Assembly: GCF_005405165.1 (NCBI RefSeq)
Contig: NZ_BJDN01000011.1
Span: forward strand, 20,133 to 84,132
DNA length: 64,000 bases
From: Loigolactobacillus binensis
GTDB lineage: Bacteria; Bacillota; Bacilli; Lactobacillales; Lactobacillaceae
Direction: 5' to 3'
In this document: positions 24,818 to 35,180 of the stretch, in pieces
Numbering within the stretch: the stretch's first letter is position 1
Layout of the letters: each line of letters starts with the position of its first letter
The notes under the pieces: model-generated
Databases searched by the model: none
Told to the model about the DNA's origin: nothing
Seen by the model: the letters and a program-made list of their open reading frames with translations, nothing else
Translations under genes and position numbers: made by a program

Positions 24818-26110
24818 ATGAGCGACTTTTTGACCATGGGCGAATTGGAAAATCAAACCCTGAAAGAAATTTATAAGTATGCGCGTGATTTCAAGATTCC
24901 TTATTACAGTCAAATGAACAAGAAAGAATTATCCTTGGCCGTGTTGCGGGCACAGGCTAAAAAGCAAGGTTTTGTTTCAATGGAAGGCGTTTTAGAGATC
25001 GTAGGCAGCGAAGGCTTCGGTTTTTTGCGGCCGATCAATTATGGTCCTTCCCAAGAAGATATTTATATTTCGGCTTCCCAGATCCGCCGTTTTGGCCTAC
25101 GCACCGGCGATAAAGTGGTGGGGCGGGCGCGGCCACCTAAGCCGAGTGAACGTTACTATGGGTTGATGCACGTTGATACCGTTAATGGCAAGAATCCAGA
25201 AGAGGCGAAGCAGCGGCCGCATTTTCCTGCTTTGACCGCTTTATATCCGCGACAACAAATTCGCTTAGCCACCAGTGAACAACAACTGGCCACGCGTTTG
25301 ATCGACATTTTTGCGCCGATCGGTTTCGGTCAGCGCGGGTTGATCGTGGCGCCACCTAAAGCCGGGAAAACCAGCTTACTTAAGGCCATCGCAGCCGGTA
25401 TTGCCCAAAATTATCCGCAGGCGTATTTGATCGTCCTTTTAATTGACGAACGGCCGGAAGAAGTAACGGATATTGAGCGTTCAGTCAAAGGTGATGTGGT
25501 TTCTTCCACCTTTGATCAACAACCGGCCAACCATACGCGTGTGGCCGAATTGGTTTTAGAGCGGGCCGAACGCTTAGTTGAAGATAAGCAAGACGTGATC
25601 ATATTACTGGATTCGATCACGCGCCTTACGCGTGCTTATAACTTAACGACACCGTCCAGCGGGCGTACCTTATCTGGCGGGCTTGATCCAGCTGCCTTTT
25701 ATCGGCCGAAGCGTTTCTTTGGTGCGGCCCGTAACATCGAAGAAGGCGGTAGTTTGACTATTTTGGCCACAGCGCTGATTGATACGGGTAGCCGAATGGA
25801 TGATGTGATCTATGAGGAATTCAAGGGAACCGGTAATTTGGAATTACATTTATCCCGGGAATTAGCTGAACGGCGGATCTTCCCGGCCTTGGACATTAAG
25901 CAATCTGGTACCCGTAAGGAAGAATTATTGTTGCCTAAGGCGGAATTAGAGGCCTTGTGGAAGCTTCGGCGTTCAATGACCGGCGATGCGCTAGATTACA
26001 CGGAGCCGCTTTTACGCTTTATGCAACGCACATCTGACAATCACGCCTTCTTCCAAAATTTGAATAAATTGGATTTAAGAACAACACGAACAAAAAATTT
26101 TCATCACTAA
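24818..26110 (+). CDS. rho: Transcription termination factor Rho
   Basis: Hexameric RNA-dependent ATPase of 430 residues that ends transcription. The N-terminal helical domain ([15 protein letters not shown]) is followed by the RNA-binding cold-shock-like fold with EGFGFLR, Walker A in [10 protein letters not shown], Walker B in [16 protein letters not shown], the Q-loop/R-loop region [19 protein letters not shown] and the arginine finger region. A longer frame starts at 24728, but it runs through the upstream terminator; ATG at 24818, 7 bases after AACGGAG, gives the normal family start. Confidence 0.95.
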   Translation: MSDFLTMGELENQTLKEIYKYARDFKIPYYSQMNKKELSLAVLRAQAKKQGFVSMEGVLEIVGSEGFGFLRPINYGPSQEDIYISASQIRRFGLRTGDKVVGRARPPKPSERYYGLMHVDTVNGKNPEEAKQRPHFPALTALYPRQQIRLATSEQQLATRLIDIFAPIGFGQRGLIVAPPKAGKTSLLKAIAAGIAQNYPQAYLIVLLIDERPEEVTDIERSVKGDVVSSTFDQQPANHTRVAELVLERAERLVEDKQDVIILLDSITRLTRAYNLTTPSSGRTLSGGLDPAAFYRPKRFFGAARNIEEGGSLTILATALIDTGSRMDDVIYEEFKGTGNLELHLSRELAERRIFPALDIKQSGTRKEELLLPKAELEALWKLRRSMTGDALDYTEPLLRFMQRTSDNHAFFQNLNKLDLRTTRTKNFHH

Positions 26111-26267
26111 TTGCAAAATTAAGCGGCACATGGTACTATTTATTAGTTGTGTAACCAAATTATCTCTGTTTCGCAGGCTGGCTTAGGTTTAACTAGTTAG
26201 GCTGTTTCCGGCTAACGACGTTAACACGCTAATGTTAGTATGATTCAGGGCAAAGGAGCGAATAGTA

Positions 26268-26540
26268 ATGAAAAAAGGAATCCATCCAGATTACCATCCC
26301 GTCGTTTTCCGTGACTCCCAGACAGGTTTCCAATTCTTGTCCGGCTCAACGAAAACATCTGACCAAACGGTTGAATGGGAAGACGGTAACACTTACCCAT
26401 TAGTTTTAGTTGAAATCAGTTCCGACTCACATCCTTTCTACACCGGCAAGCAGAAGTTCACGCAAGCCGATGGTGCAGTTGATCGGTTCAACAAAAAATA
26501 TGGTTTTACCGATGCCAATGCGGCACCTGCTAAAGACTAA
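26268..26540 (+). CDS. rpmE2: 50S ribosomal protein L31 type B
   Basis: Protein of 90 residues starting [16 protein letters not shown], with the type B features: an insertion in the middle ([19 protein letters not shown]), [10 protein letters not shown], and no zinc-binding cysteines anywhere. In B. subtilis the zinc-free form replaces the zinc-containing L31 when zinc is scarce; in lactobacilli it is often the only copy. It follows rho, the common order in this group, after a 157-base leader in which I see no clear zinc-regulator site. Confidence 0.95.
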   Translation: MKKGIHPDYHPVVFRDSQTGFQFLSGSTKTSDQTVEWEDGNTYPLVLVEISSDSHPFYTGKQKFTQADGAVDRFNKKYGFTDANAAPAKD

Positions 26541-26552
26541 GCAATTGCAATG

Positions 26553-26594
26553 GACGCCTGATGAAACTATGGTTTTGTCGGGGGTCTTATTTTT
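26553..26594 (+). terminator. Terminator of rpmE2
   Basis: GACGCCTGA (26553-26561) pairs with TCGGGGGTC (26578-26586) with one mismatch and one G-U pair, followed by TTATTTTTTT. Confidence 0.78.
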
Positions 26595-26722
26595 TTGCTT
26601 TAGAATAGGGTGGTTCACTAGCCAGATAAAGCAGTAACCCATCCGCTAGTTCTTGATTATGGTATAATCGATTCGCTTTCTAATATTTCCGGTGCAAAAA
26701 TTGAATTACGAGGTGAGATTTA

Positions 26723-27403
26723 GTGAAAAAATGGCGTTTTTATAATTATTTGTTAGCCTTTATTTTGCTCTCAATGTTACTGTCGTTAACCTTGACGGTC
26801 GTTGCCGTATCGACAGTGCCCGTTACTGGACGCGGTAAGCAACTTTTTCTATTGTTGGAAATTATTCTCGGTGTGGTGATCTTATTGTTGCCCCAATGGA
26901 TCGCGCGCTTAGGCCATTTTGAATTGCCAGAGATTTTATATGTGTTGTTCCTACTATTTATTTACGGTTCCGTTTACCTAGGCACAGTTTATCAGTTTTA
27001 CGGTCGCGTTCCGTATTGGGACAAAATTTTACATGTCGGCAGCGCGATGTTACTGGGCTGTTTAGGCTACGCGCTGATCGGCGTGTTCTTCCGTGGCAAG
27101 CAGTTGACCCAATTATCGCCGCTATTTATGAGTATTTTTGCCTTTACCTTTGGCCTGTCGGTCGGCGTATTCTGGGAGTTTTATGAATTTACTTTTGACG
27201 GCTTATTAGGTCTAGATATGCAACGGTTCATGGTGCACGGGGTTTTATTGCAAGGACGAGCCGCATTAATGGATACCATGGGCGATCTGATCGCCGATGC
27301 GCTAGGGACTTTTGCGGTGGCAGCGCTAGGTTATATTGGGATCAGACGTGATGTTCATTGGTTAGATAAATTTATGTTTCGGAAAATCCCGCTAAAAAAA
27401 TAA
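26723..27403 (+). CDS. Six-helix membrane protein, possibly DUF2238/YjdF-like
   Basis: Integral membrane protein of 226 residues with about six hydrophobic segments. Polar residues are clustered in or beside helices: YWDKILHVGSAMLL, FWEFYEFTFDGLLG and ALMDTMGDLIADALG. Such H, E and D patterns recall the DUF2238/YjdF family, whose function is unknown. The GTG start at 26723 lies 5 bases after GAGGTGAG. It stands alone between rpmE2 and a convergent MFS transporter gene, sharing a terminator with the latter. Confidence 0.6.
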   Translation: MKKWRFYNYLLAFILLSMLLSLTLTVVAVSTVPVTGRGKQLFLLLEIILGVVILLLPQWIARLGHFELPEILYVLFLLFIYGSVYLGTVYQFYGRVPYWDKILHVGSAMLLGCLGYALIGVFFRGKQLTQLSPLFMSIFAFTFGLSVGVFWEFYEFTFDGLLGLDMQRFMVHGVLLQGRAALMDTMGDLIADALGTFAVAALGYIGIRRDVHWLDKFMFRKIPLKK

Positions 27404-27434
27404 TCGTCAGCTAATTGCCGACGATTATTTTTTT
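27394..27434. terminator. Bidirectional terminator between convergent genes
   Basis: A 15-bp perfect stem, 27394-27408 with 27420-27434, has seven A on the left and seven T on the right, so it works for both strands. Confidence 0.92.
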
Positions 27435-28645
27435 TGCTTAGAACGAAGGCCTTTGGTACTGCGCCAGACCCAAACAAAATTAACAAATTCTAAAGCGGCA
27501 GTGGTGAAAAACACGCCGTTGTAACCGAGAAAACCGGAAATACCGGAACCGATCAGTGGCCCAGAAACTTGGCCGACTGACTGGAAGGACTGATTGTAAC
27601 TAAAGATTCGACCAGCCACAGTGTGCGGCGAGTATTTGGCTAGAATTGTCTGGACAGCCGGCAGTAGGGCCGCATCGGAAATTCCGACAAAAATCCGCAG
27701 CACGGCCAGCTGCCAAACGCTGGTCACAAAGCCTTGCGGCAAGTAAATCAGCGTGGCAAAAATCAGGCCTAATAACAAGATTCGTTGTGTCCCAATTCGA
27801 TCACCAAGCTTACCGAATTGGGGTGCCGCAATTAAGGTGGCGATCCCAGGTAAAGCCGCAACGATCCCACTGATCAGCGGCACATTGCCGTGATTATGCA
27901 TTAATTCGCGGACAAATAAACTAATGATCGGACTGATCGAGTTGTTGGCGGCCATAATGAACATGGTGGTGACAAACATCCCGATGATCAGGCTGGGATA
28001 AGGGAGTTGCTTAATGATTTCTTTTACCGGTTGCTGTTTACCTTTTTCAACTGGTTCCAGCGTTTCGTGAACGAAAAATAGGCATAAAACAAAGCCGGTG
28101 GCTAATAAGGCCGCCGTGATCAAAAAGGTGACGCGATAACCGAAGAAACCGGCGATGGTGCCACCAAGCAGCGGGCCGATCATTTGGCCCGTCACACTGC
28201 CCGTTGACAAAGTACCTAGTGCTTGGCCGCTTTTATTCCGCGGAGCCGAAGTGGCGATCAAGGCGTTGGCATTGCTGATAAAGCCGGAGACAACGCCTTG
28301 TAACGCGCGCAACGCAACTAATTGGTAAACGTTGGTCACAAAAGCCATGGCCCCCATAACGATTGCCATACCGGCGGAAGCCCGTAATAACATTAATTTG
28401 CGGCCTTTGCGATCGGCTAAGCGGCCCCACCAAGGTGAAACGATGGCGGTGACTAAGTAAGTAGCGGAGTAGGTGAGCCCGCTCCAAAAATTAAGTTGCA
28501 TGTGGGAAAAATGGCCTAGTGTGTCGATATAAAGTGACATAAAAGGTAATACTAGACTAAAGCCCATACCCGCCATGAAACAGCCAAACCATAAAACATA
28601 AAGATTTTGTTGCCATTGCGGGCGTTTGTGCCGAACCGAGTTCAA
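27425..28645 (-). CDS. MFS drug:H+ antiporter (DHA1, MdtG-like)
   Basis: Major facilitator with 12 predicted helices and 406 residues. The loop 2-3 motif is GRLADRKGRKLMLL, and the motif C region reads GSVTGQMIGPLLGG, typical of drug antiporters of the DHA1 group. The second half has GKLGDRIGTQRILLLG, a repeat of the loop motif. The start is TTG at 28645, preceded on the minus strand by GAAGGTGAG. The substrate is unknown; MdtG-like exporters handle diverse hydrophobic compounds. It is a single-gene unit. Confidence 0.88.
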   Translation of the reverse strand: MNSVRHKRPQWQQNLYVLWFGCFMAGMGFSLVLPFMSLYIDTLGHFSHMQLNFWSGLTYSATYLVTAIVSPWWGRLADRKGRKLMLLRASAGMAIVMGAMAFVTNVYQLVALRALQGVVSGFISNANALIATSAPRNKSGQALGTLSTGSVTGQMIGPLLGGTIAGFFGYRVTFLITAALLATGFVLCLFFVHETLEPVEKGKQQPVKEIIKQLPYPSLIIGMFVTTMFIMAANNSISPIISLFVRELMHNHGNVPLISGIVAALPGIATLIAAPQFGKLGDRIGTQRILLLGLIFATLIYLPQGFVTSVWQLAVLRIFVGISDAALLPAVQTILAKYSPHTVAGRIFSYNQSFQSVGQVSGPLIGSGISGFLGYNGVFFTTAALEFVNFVWVWRSTKGLRSKQKK

Positions 28646-28887
28646 GCGCTCACCTTCTTTCTGAAAAACAAGATAATTCTATGTTAGCACGATTCAATAA
28701 AAATAAAAGGATGACTATCCCACAATCAGTGCTAAGAACTTTTGTAAGCGTACCTATAGTCTGTAAGCGACTTAGACCAATCAGTAATTTACCGCGAAAA
28801 ACTAGTAGCAACATCATAATTGACAAGTTGAATCGTATCTGTGACAATTAATGCAAATGAATCAGTTAAAAGAAAAGAGGGTTTGCG

Positions 28888-29448
28888 ATGCTGTGGATTA
28901 TTTTAATTGCGATTTTATTAGCGGCGGTGGTCGTGATTGGGTATATCGGCTTCTACAATGGTTTAGTGCGCAGTCGTAATTGGACCGATGAGGCTTGGAG
29001 TCAAATTGATGTTCAGATGAAGCGCCGGAATGATTTAATCCCTAATTTAGTGGAAACCGTTAAGGGCTACGCTAAGCATGAACAAAGTACTTTAGAGAAT
29101 GTGATCACTAAGCGTAATCAGTTGGTGCAAGTTCCAAGTGATGATCATCAGCAGGCAATGGCGGTATCGAATCAGCTTACTGCTGGTTTAAAGGATATTT
29201 TTGCTTTGTCGGAAAGCTATCCGGACTTAAAAGCAAATCAGCAGTTCGGACAGCTTTTGGATGAATTGACCAATTCAGAAAATAAAATTGCTTACGCGCG
29301 GCAGTTATATAATTCAAGTGCCGTTAATTACAACAATAAGATCCAAACTTTCCCCGGCAATATTTTGGCGCCGGTGCATAATTTCCAAAAGATCAATTAT
29401 TTGGAAACGCCGGAAGCCGAAAAGGCAACACCAAAAGTTTCATTTTAA
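28888..29448 (+). CDS. LemA family protein
   Basis: Protein of 186 residues with one N-terminal membrane helix (WIILIAILLAAVVVIGYIGF) and a long helical domain carrying the LemA signatures RRNDLIPNLVETVKGYAKHE and YNSSAVNYNNKIQTFPGNIL. LemA proteins sit in the membrane with the helical bundle outside; their role is unclear, though they often neighbour TPM-domain or HtpX-like proteins. Neither is present here, and the gene has its own terminator. Confidence 0.92.
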   Translation: MLWIILIAILLAAVVVIGYIGFYNGLVRSRNWTDEAWSQIDVQMKRRNDLIPNLVETVKGYAKHEQSTLENVITKRNQLVQVPSDDHQQAMAVSNQLTAGLKDIFALSESYPDLKANQQFGQLLDELTNSENKIAYARQLYNSSAVNYNNKIQTFPGNILAPVHNFQKINYLETPEAEKATPKVSF

Positions 29449-29464
29449 ATTTAAATGAAAGTTA

Positions 29465-29502
29465 ACTGCGCTTGATATTTACGGCGCAGTTTTTATTTTT
29501 TT
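29465..29502 (+). terminator. Terminator of the lemA-like gene
   Basis: ACTGCGC (29465-29471) pairs with GCGCAGT (29484-29490), followed by TTTTATTTTTTT. Confidence 0.88.
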
Positions 29503-29606
29503 ACAGCTATGTGTCAGTTAGGTGAATAATTGTTTTTTGGCTGGTTTTGCTTGCTTTTCGTAGTACAATAAAGTGAGTATTGGTTAAATTGATGTGGAGT
29601 GGGATC

Positions 29607-30380
29607 ATGAGTGCGAATGTGGTATACGTCCATTTAGAGACGGTTTCTAATTTAATATTGTCCTATGGCATTAGTTTACAGGATTTTGCTGGTGCGTTAC
29701 CGCGGGTGCCGCATCATTTATTACTGTTGACGCCAGTTGATCTGGATGATGATGTTGATCCCCACACTGGGTTCAACGTTATTTCGGGTGCGCCGGCGAT
29801 TGCCTCATACTTGACCGATCCCCATTTGTTAACGCATAAGTGGATCGATTTTGCGCATGAACTATACCTAGAGCAGGTCACGCCGAACGAAGTCGCGCAG
29901 CTGCTCTATTTGGGGCATGCTTATACCCATTTGGAATCACCATTCTACTATAAGTTGCAAAACGATTACGTTTATTTGGATTTGCCTGATGGGACGGTTA
30001 AAACCTATTATCGGCATTTACCGCAATTTTACGCTGTTTTGAATCGCAGTCTAAAACGGCATTTACAAGAAAAATACCCGGATATGCGTTTCTTGTTTCG
30101 GCGGCGGTCACTGATCCAAGATATTGATCCCGTGATCTTGCAACAACTACAACCATTATTCATTGACGGGGCGCTATTTTCGTTTGAGGATATTGATAGC
30201 CGGCAGAAGGAGATCCATATTCCGATCCTTTATTTGAATAGTCGGTTTAAGTTAGTTAATGAGGACTGGCACAGTGCTGATCAAGAACGGGTGGCAGAAT
30301 TGATCTACGACCATAGTATTCAAAAATGGCGGCTAAACGTGATCAACGAAGCTGCCTTCGCCAATTCAGGCTTACTTTGA
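29607..30380 (+). CDS. Conserved-looking protein of unknown function
   Basis: I do not recognise this family. The 257-residue product is soluble, with no signal peptide or membrane helix. It is rich in Tyr, His, Leu and Asp, with an acidic stretch VDLDDDVDPHTG near residue 50, a helical middle (WIDFAHELYLEQVTPNEVAQ) and a basic segment FLFRRRSL. ATG at 29607 follows GGAG by 7 bases; in-frame TTG at 29580 and ATG at 29592 have no such site. It sits between the lemA-like gene and the ddl-murF pair with a 110-base gap on the right, so an operon link is not evident. Codon use matches its neighbours. Confidence 0.7.
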   Translation: MSANVVYVHLETVSNLILSYGISLQDFAGALPRVPHHLLLLTPVDLDDDVDPHTGFNVISGAPAIASYLTDPHLLTHKWIDFAHELYLEQVTPNEVAQLLYLGHAYTHLESPFYYKLQNDYVYLDLPDGTVKTYYRHLPQFYAVLNRSLKRHLQEKYPDMRFLFRRRSLIQDIDPVILQQLQPLFIDGALFSFEDIDSRQKEIHIPILYLNSRFKLVNEDWHSADQERVAELIYDHSIQKWRLNVINEAAFANSGLL

Positions 30381-30491
30381 AAATTAAAATTCAGTCAATA
30401 AAATTTAGAATTTGTAGATTAATGGCCTAAATCTAATGCACTAGGTCAGATGTGACGTCACTTTTTTCTACACTAAGAAAGCAGGGCGCGT

Positions 30492-31568
30492 ATGCAGATT
30501 TACCTACTTTATGGCGGTCAAAATGCGGAACATGATTTATCGATCAATTCGGCGTTCGCAGTCATTCGCGCAATATATTTTAAATACTATTCCGTGTGCC
30601 CGATTTATATCACACAAACCGGTGAATGGTTACGCGGCGCAACTTTACATGAACCATTGAATAATGCTGCCGAATTACGGCTACTTGCTGGGGAGACGGC
30701 ACATTTTACAGCTGAAGGCCCTTCGATCGGGGTTGCGGTACGTCCCGGGGATATGACCATTACTGATGCAGTCGTTTTTCCAGTGATGCACGGACAAAAT
30801 GCCGAAGACGGTACGATTCAAGGCTTATTACAGTCGTTGGGTGTTCCGTATGTTGGTGATGGCGTTTTGGCCAGTGCGGTAGGGATGGACAAGATTGTTA
30901 GCAAAATGCTATTCCAGCAAACGGGCATTCCGCAAGTACCTTATGTACCAGTATTGAAGGCGCAGTGGCAAGAAGCTGCGGATAAAGTTTTGGCTCGTTG
31001 TGAAGGCTCGTTATTGTACCCGATGTACGTTAAACCTGCGAATCTTGGTTCTAGTTTAGGGGTCAGTCAAGTCAGTGATCGGGCCGAATTAATGGCGGCC
31101 ATCGAACGAGCTTTCAGCTATGCTTCCCGAGTACTAGTCGAGCAGGGCGTGGTGGCTCGTGAAATTGAGCTTGGTCTGTTAGGCGATACGACTTTAAAAT
31201 TTACGATGCCAGGTGAAGTGATCAAGCAAACTAACTTTGTTGACCACGGCGCTAAACAATCCCGTGGCCAATTGAAGTTAGAAATTCCGGCAGCGATCGC
31301 CACCGAAATAATCACCAAGATGCAGACGTATGCGCAACAAGCTTATGCCATCATGGATGGTTCGGGTTTAGCCCGTTGTGATTTCTTCCTAACGGCTAAT
31401 GGTGATGTTTTCTTGAATGAGATCAATACCATGCCAATGTTCGATCAATACGCCATGTATCCGCAGCTCTGGCAGAAAATGGGACTAAATAGTGGTGATC
31501 TGATCGAAGAATTGATTCAATTAGCGTTGAAACGGTTTAAACGTCAACGTGCGCAACAGAATTTTTAA
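30492..31568 (+). CDS. D-alanine--D-alanine ligase family protein, paralogue 1
   Basis: ATP-grasp ligase of 358 residues. The N-terminal GGQNAEHDLSINSA, the central MHGQNAEDGTIQGLL and YVKPANLGSSLGVS, and the C-terminal LARCDFFL and LNEINTMPMFDQYAMYP match Ddl enzymes. The omega loop, however, reads NFVDHGAKQSRGQLKLEIPA: Gln256 occupies the place of the Tyr (D-Ala-D-Ala) or Phe (D-Ala-D-Lac) that sets acceptor choice. It precedes murF by 38 bases, the canonical ddl-murF pair, so it probably supplies the dipeptide or depsipeptide to MurF. A second, differently specified Ddl gene is 4.3 kb downstream on the other strand. Confidence 0.9.
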   Translation: MQIYLLYGGQNAEHDLSINSAFAVIRAIYFKYYSVCPIYITQTGEWLRGATLHEPLNNAAELRLLAGETAHFTAEGPSIGVAVRPGDMTITDAVVFPVMHGQNAEDGTIQGLLQSLGVPYVGDGVLASAVGMDKIVSKMLFQQTGIPQVPYVPVLKAQWQEAADKVLARCEGSLLYPMYVKPANLGSSLGVSQVSDRAELMAAIERAFSYASRVLVEQGVVAREIELGLLGDTTLKFTMPGEVIKQTNFVDHGAKQSRGQLKLEIPAAIATEIITKMQTYAQQAYAIMDGSGLARCDFFLTANGDVFLNEINTMPMFDQYAMYPQLWQKMGLNSGDLIEELIQLALKRFKRQRAQQNF

Positions 31569-31606
31569 ACCTTAAACTTTAAATGATAAGTAGGAGTTTT
31601 TAATTT

Positions 31607-32989
31607 ATGAAAATGCAACTTGCAGAAATCGCCCAAGCGGTTGCCGCGGAAAATGATTATTCACGCTGGCAAGATTTAGAGGTCACCAGTATTGGTTTTG
31701 ATTCTCGCCAGCTAACTGCCGGCGCCTTATTTGTTCCGTTGGTTGCCGCTAATGATGGTCACGATTATATTGGCAATGCCCAACAAAATGGTGCAGTAGC
31801 CGCGTTTTGGCAATTAGGCCATCCAGGCAAACCCACTGATTTTCCGATTTTAGAAGTGCGTGATCCACTGAAGGCCTTGCAACAGCTGGCCAAGTATTAT
31901 TTAAATAAGCTTGACCCGCGGGTGATCGCTATTACGGGCAGTGATGGTAAAACGACTACCAAAGATATGACGGCCGCAATTTTAGCACCTCACACCAACG
32001 TTGTTAAAACGCACGGTAACTTTAATAATGAAATTGGGGTACCGGTTACGATTTTAAATATGAGTGCTAACACGGAAACTCTGGTGTTGGAAATGGGGAT
32101 GGATCGTCCCGGCCAACTCGATTTTCTTAGCCGGCTGGTGGCGCCTGACATTGCGGTGATTACAATGATCGGTGAAGCTCACATTGAATTTTTTGGCACG
32201 CGGGCTAAAATAGCCGACGCTAAAATGGAGATCACCCACGGCCTCAAGGAAGATGGCGTTTTGATCTATAACGGTGACGAGCCACTACTGCGCAGTCGGA
32301 CAAAAGATTTGGCCCAGCGCACTAAAACTTTTGGTCAGGAACCCAGCAACGACCTTTACCCAACTGCGGTGACTGCCGGCAGTAAACAGATCGACTTTAC
32401 ATTAAACCAATTTCCGGAGACCAACTTTCATTTGCCATTGTTAGGCACTTATAATGTGAACAATGCGATGGCTGCGATCACTATTGGCACTATTTTTCAG
32501 ATCCAACCGCAGCGGATGCAAACTGCTTTAGCTGAATTACAGCTCACCAAAAATCGGACGGAATGGGTCACAGGGGCACAAGGTGAACAAATTTTAAGTG
32601 ACGTTTATAACGCCAACCCAACGGCAATGATGGCTGTTTTGCGGGCTTTTGCCGCAGTGCCAGTCACCGGCCGGCGGATCGCGGTTTTAGGTGATATGTT
32701 GGAACTCGGTGAGCAAGCACCAGCACTTCACGCTGAAGTGGCGCAGGCGTTGGATCCGGCGACAATTGATGCCGTTTATTTATTGGGTTCGCATATGCAG
32801 GCTTTGGCTGATGCGTTGGCTAAAAAGCCGGATTTTGCGGGACGTATTCATTATTATCCACTGAATAAGAAGCTGACGATGATCACTGACCTGTTGGCCA
32901 CGATCACGGCGACGGATGCGGTGTTGTTAAAGGCCAGTAACGGGCTGCACCTCGATGAAGTGCTCCACGCTTTACAGGCCACCGCTTAG
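31607..32989 (+). CDS. murF: UDP-N-acetylmuramoyl-tripeptide--D-alanyl-D-alanine ligase
   Basis: Mur ligase of 460 residues that adds the terminal dipeptide (or D-Ala-D-Lac) to the peptidoglycan precursor. The ATP loop is ITGSDGKTTTKDM; HGNFNNEIGVPVTILN, EMGMDRPGQLDFLS and DVYNANPTAMMAVLRAF are MurF signatures. AGGAG lies 12 bases before the ATG. It forms a unit with the ddl gene upstream. Confidence 0.96.
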   Translation: MKMQLAEIAQAVAAENDYSRWQDLEVTSIGFDSRQLTAGALFVPLVAANDGHDYIGNAQQNGAVAAFWQLGHPGKPTDFPILEVRDPLKALQQLAKYYLNKLDPRVIAITGSDGKTTTKDMTAAILAPHTNVVKTHGNFNNEIGVPVTILNMSANTETLVLEMGMDRPGQLDFLSRLVAPDIAVITMIGEAHIEFFGTRAKIADAKMEITHGLKEDGVLIYNGDEPLLRSRTKDLAQRTKTFGQEPSNDLYPTAVTAGSKQIDFTLNQFPETNFHLPLLGTYNVNNAMAAITIGTIFQIQPQRMQTALAELQLTKNRTEWVTGAQGEQILSDVYNANPTAMMAVLRAFAAVPVTGRRIAVLGDMLELGEQAPALHAEVAQALDPATIDAVYLLGSHMQALADALAKKPDFAGRIHYYPLNKKLTMITDLLATITATDAVLLKASNGLHLDEVLHALQATA

Positions 32990-33396
32990 TTGACAATATT
33001 AGATCATAGCCGAACTAAAAGTCGCTAACCCGGATTTAGGGACTACTTAAAGAATTGCGCCACACAAAAATAGCGCGTTAAAATGATTTAAAAAAATAAA
33101 CCAAAGGTCATAACCAGCATTAGGACTTATTTAAGTTAGGCTTCAAAATAAGTCCAATGATCTTGTTATGATCCTTTTTAGTTGCTGGTTCTCATTGTAA
33201 ATGGGGGTCACTGATGTAGCGAATATCAGAACGGTTTCATGAAAATCAATTGTTGCAAAAATTTGTTTTTAGTGGGTATTCATGATAACATAGTAAAGAT
33301 GCAAATTTGAAAGCATCAAAAGTTTTTGCAAGGCAGACGCGAATGGGATCGGGAACTGTTTTGCAAATCGTTTAACAGACCCGAGGAGGAAACTAT
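32990..33396 (+). other. Gene-free leader region of the helicase gene
   Basis: A 407-base AT-rich gap. GGACTTATTT (33123-33132) and AAATAAGTCC (33146-33155) form a 10-bp hairpin without a T-run. TTGTTT (33263-33268) and TAACAT (33286-33291) with a 17-base spacer are a possible promoter, leaving a leader of about 100 bases before the helicase start. No small gene is evident. Confidence 0.45.
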
Positions 33397-34941
33397 TTGA
33401 AATTTACAGATTTAGGTTTAGATCCAGAGTTACTAAAAGCAATTAAACGCCAAGGCTTCGAGGAAGCAACCCCAATTCAATCGGAAACGATTCCGTTGGC
33501 ATTAAGTGGCGTCGACGTTATCGGCCAGGCCCAAACTGGTACCGGTAAAACTGCTGCTTTTGGCTTGGCGATCTTACAGAGAATTGATCTCGAAAATCCT
33601 AACGTACAAGCATTGATTATTTCACCAACCCGCGAATTAGCTGTCCAAACCCAAGAAGAACTTTACCGCTTAGGTCAGGACAAACACGCCAAGGTTCAGG
33701 CCGTTTATGGCGGTGCTGATATTGGTCGGCAGATTCGCTCATTAAAAGATCATCCCCAAATCATCGTCGGTACACCTGGTCGCTTACAAGATCACATCAA
33801 CCGGCGGACAATTCGTTTAGACCACGTGCAAACGTTGGTTTTAGATGAAGCTGACGAAATGCTAGATATGGGTTTCTTGGAAGACATTGAAAAGATTGTC
33901 CAACAAGTACCCGAAACACGGCAAACATTATTATTCTCCGCAACGATTCCGGCCGCAATTCGTAAAATTGCTGACCGTTTCATGCACGATCCCAAAATGG
34001 TTCAAATTAAAGCTAAAGAATTAACGGCTGACTTATTGGATCAATATTTTGTTCAGACAAAAGAGTTTGAAAAGTTTGATGTTATGACCCGGTTGTTTGA
34101 CGTTCAACAGCCAGAATTGACGATCGTCTTTGGCCGGACTAAACGGCGCGTTGACGAATTATCTAAAGGATTACGTGCCCGGGGCTACAACGCTGAAGGT
34201 ATTCATGGCGACTTGTCGCAACAAAAACGGATGAGCGTTTTACGGTCATTTAAGGCTGGTCGTTTGGATATTTTAGTGGCTACCGATGTTGCTGCGCGGG
34301 GCTTGGATATTTCCGGGGTTACCCATGTTTATAACTATGATGTTCCCCAAGATCCAGATAGTTATGTTCATCGGGTTGGCCGGACGGCTCGTGCTGGCCA
34401 CAAAGGCACTTCGATCACTTTCGTAACACCTAACGAAATGGGTTACTTACGGACGATCGAAAAATTAACTCGCCTGAAGATGCAACCATTGAAGGCACCA
34501 ACGGCTAAAGAAGCCCTCCAAGGTCAGTTGTCTTCTGCAGTTGAAACGATCCATGAACTGATCGACGATAAAGATTTGACTGGCTATGAAGCCCAGGGTG
34601 AAAAGTTATTAGATGACTACACACCATTGCAATTAGCTGCAGCTTTGTTAAAAGCAACTGCTAAGGACGATGCTTCCGAAGTACCAGTTAAAATCACACC
34701 GGAACGGCCGTTACCTCGCCGTGGCGGTGGTCATAGCGGCAATGGTCGCCGTAGTGGTGGCTACCGTGGCGGTCATCGCAATAATGATCGTGATCGGCGT
34801 GGCGGCAACAGCAGCCATAATGGTGGCGGCCGCAGTGCTGGTGGTCACAGTAAATCACGCGACAATCGTTATGATCGTAAAAAACGGTTCGATAAAAAAG
34901 ATGGCGGCAAACGTAATTACACGATCCATACACACGCTTAA
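33397..34941 (+). CDS. cshA: DEAD-box RNA helicase CshA
   Basis: Protein of 514 residues. The helicase core carries the Q motif ([17 protein letters not shown]), [20 protein letters not shown] in [17 protein letters not shown], and [13 protein letters not shown]. After a CshA-type extension the last 80 residues are a Gly-Arg-Asn-rich basic tail ([18 protein letters not shown]). CshA unwinds structured RNA, supports ribosome assembly in the cold and joins the RNA degradosome. The start is TTG at 33397, preceded by GAGGAGG. It is a single-gene unit with a strong terminator. Confidence 0.95.
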   Translation: MKFTDLGLDPELLKAIKRQGFEEATPIQSETIPLALSGVDVIGQAQTGTGKTAAFGLAILQRIDLENPNVQALIISPTRELAVQTQEELYRLGQDKHAKVQAVYGGADIGRQIRSLKDHPQIIVGTPGRLQDHINRRTIRLDHVQTLVLDEADEMLDMGFLEDIEKIVQQVPETRQTLLFSATIPAAIRKIADRFMHDPKMVQIKAKELTADLLDQYFVQTKEFEKFDVMTRLFDVQQPELTIVFGRTKRRVDELSKGLRARGYNAEGIHGDLSQQKRMSVLRSFKAGRLDILVATDVAARGLDISGVTHVYNYDVPQDPDSYVHRVGRTARAGHKGTSITFVTPNEMGYLRTIEKLTRLKMQPLKAPTAKEALQGQLSSAVETIHELIDDKDLTGYEAQGEKLLDDYTPLQLAAALLKATAKDDASEVPVKITPERPLPRRGGGHSGNGRRSGGYRGGHRNNDRDRRGGNSSHNGGGRSAGGHSKSRDNRYDRKKRFDKKDGGKRNYTIHTHA

Positions 34942-34980
34942 CCAGTGTGCTAGTTCGTAAATTAAATGATTGCTAAACAA

Positions 34981-35023
34981 AAAACCAGTAAAAACAGGTA
35001 AATCTGCTTTTACTGGTTTTTTT
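34981..35023 (+). terminator. Terminator of cshA
   Basis: AAAACCAGTAAAA (34981-34993) pairs perfectly with TTTTACTGGTTTT (35008-35020), followed by more T. Confidence 0.93.
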
Positions 35024-35180
35024 GCGTACAATTTGGGCTATTTCGAGTTACGCAAGGAAATTACCGGTTGCCCACCTAATTCTGACACATGCCAACGCGG
35101 TCGAATATAAGCTAAGTCACAGAAAAGAACTGGCAGTATGCCGTCATTTTTTTGTGCGTACAGCTTGTGCACCGTTATTG

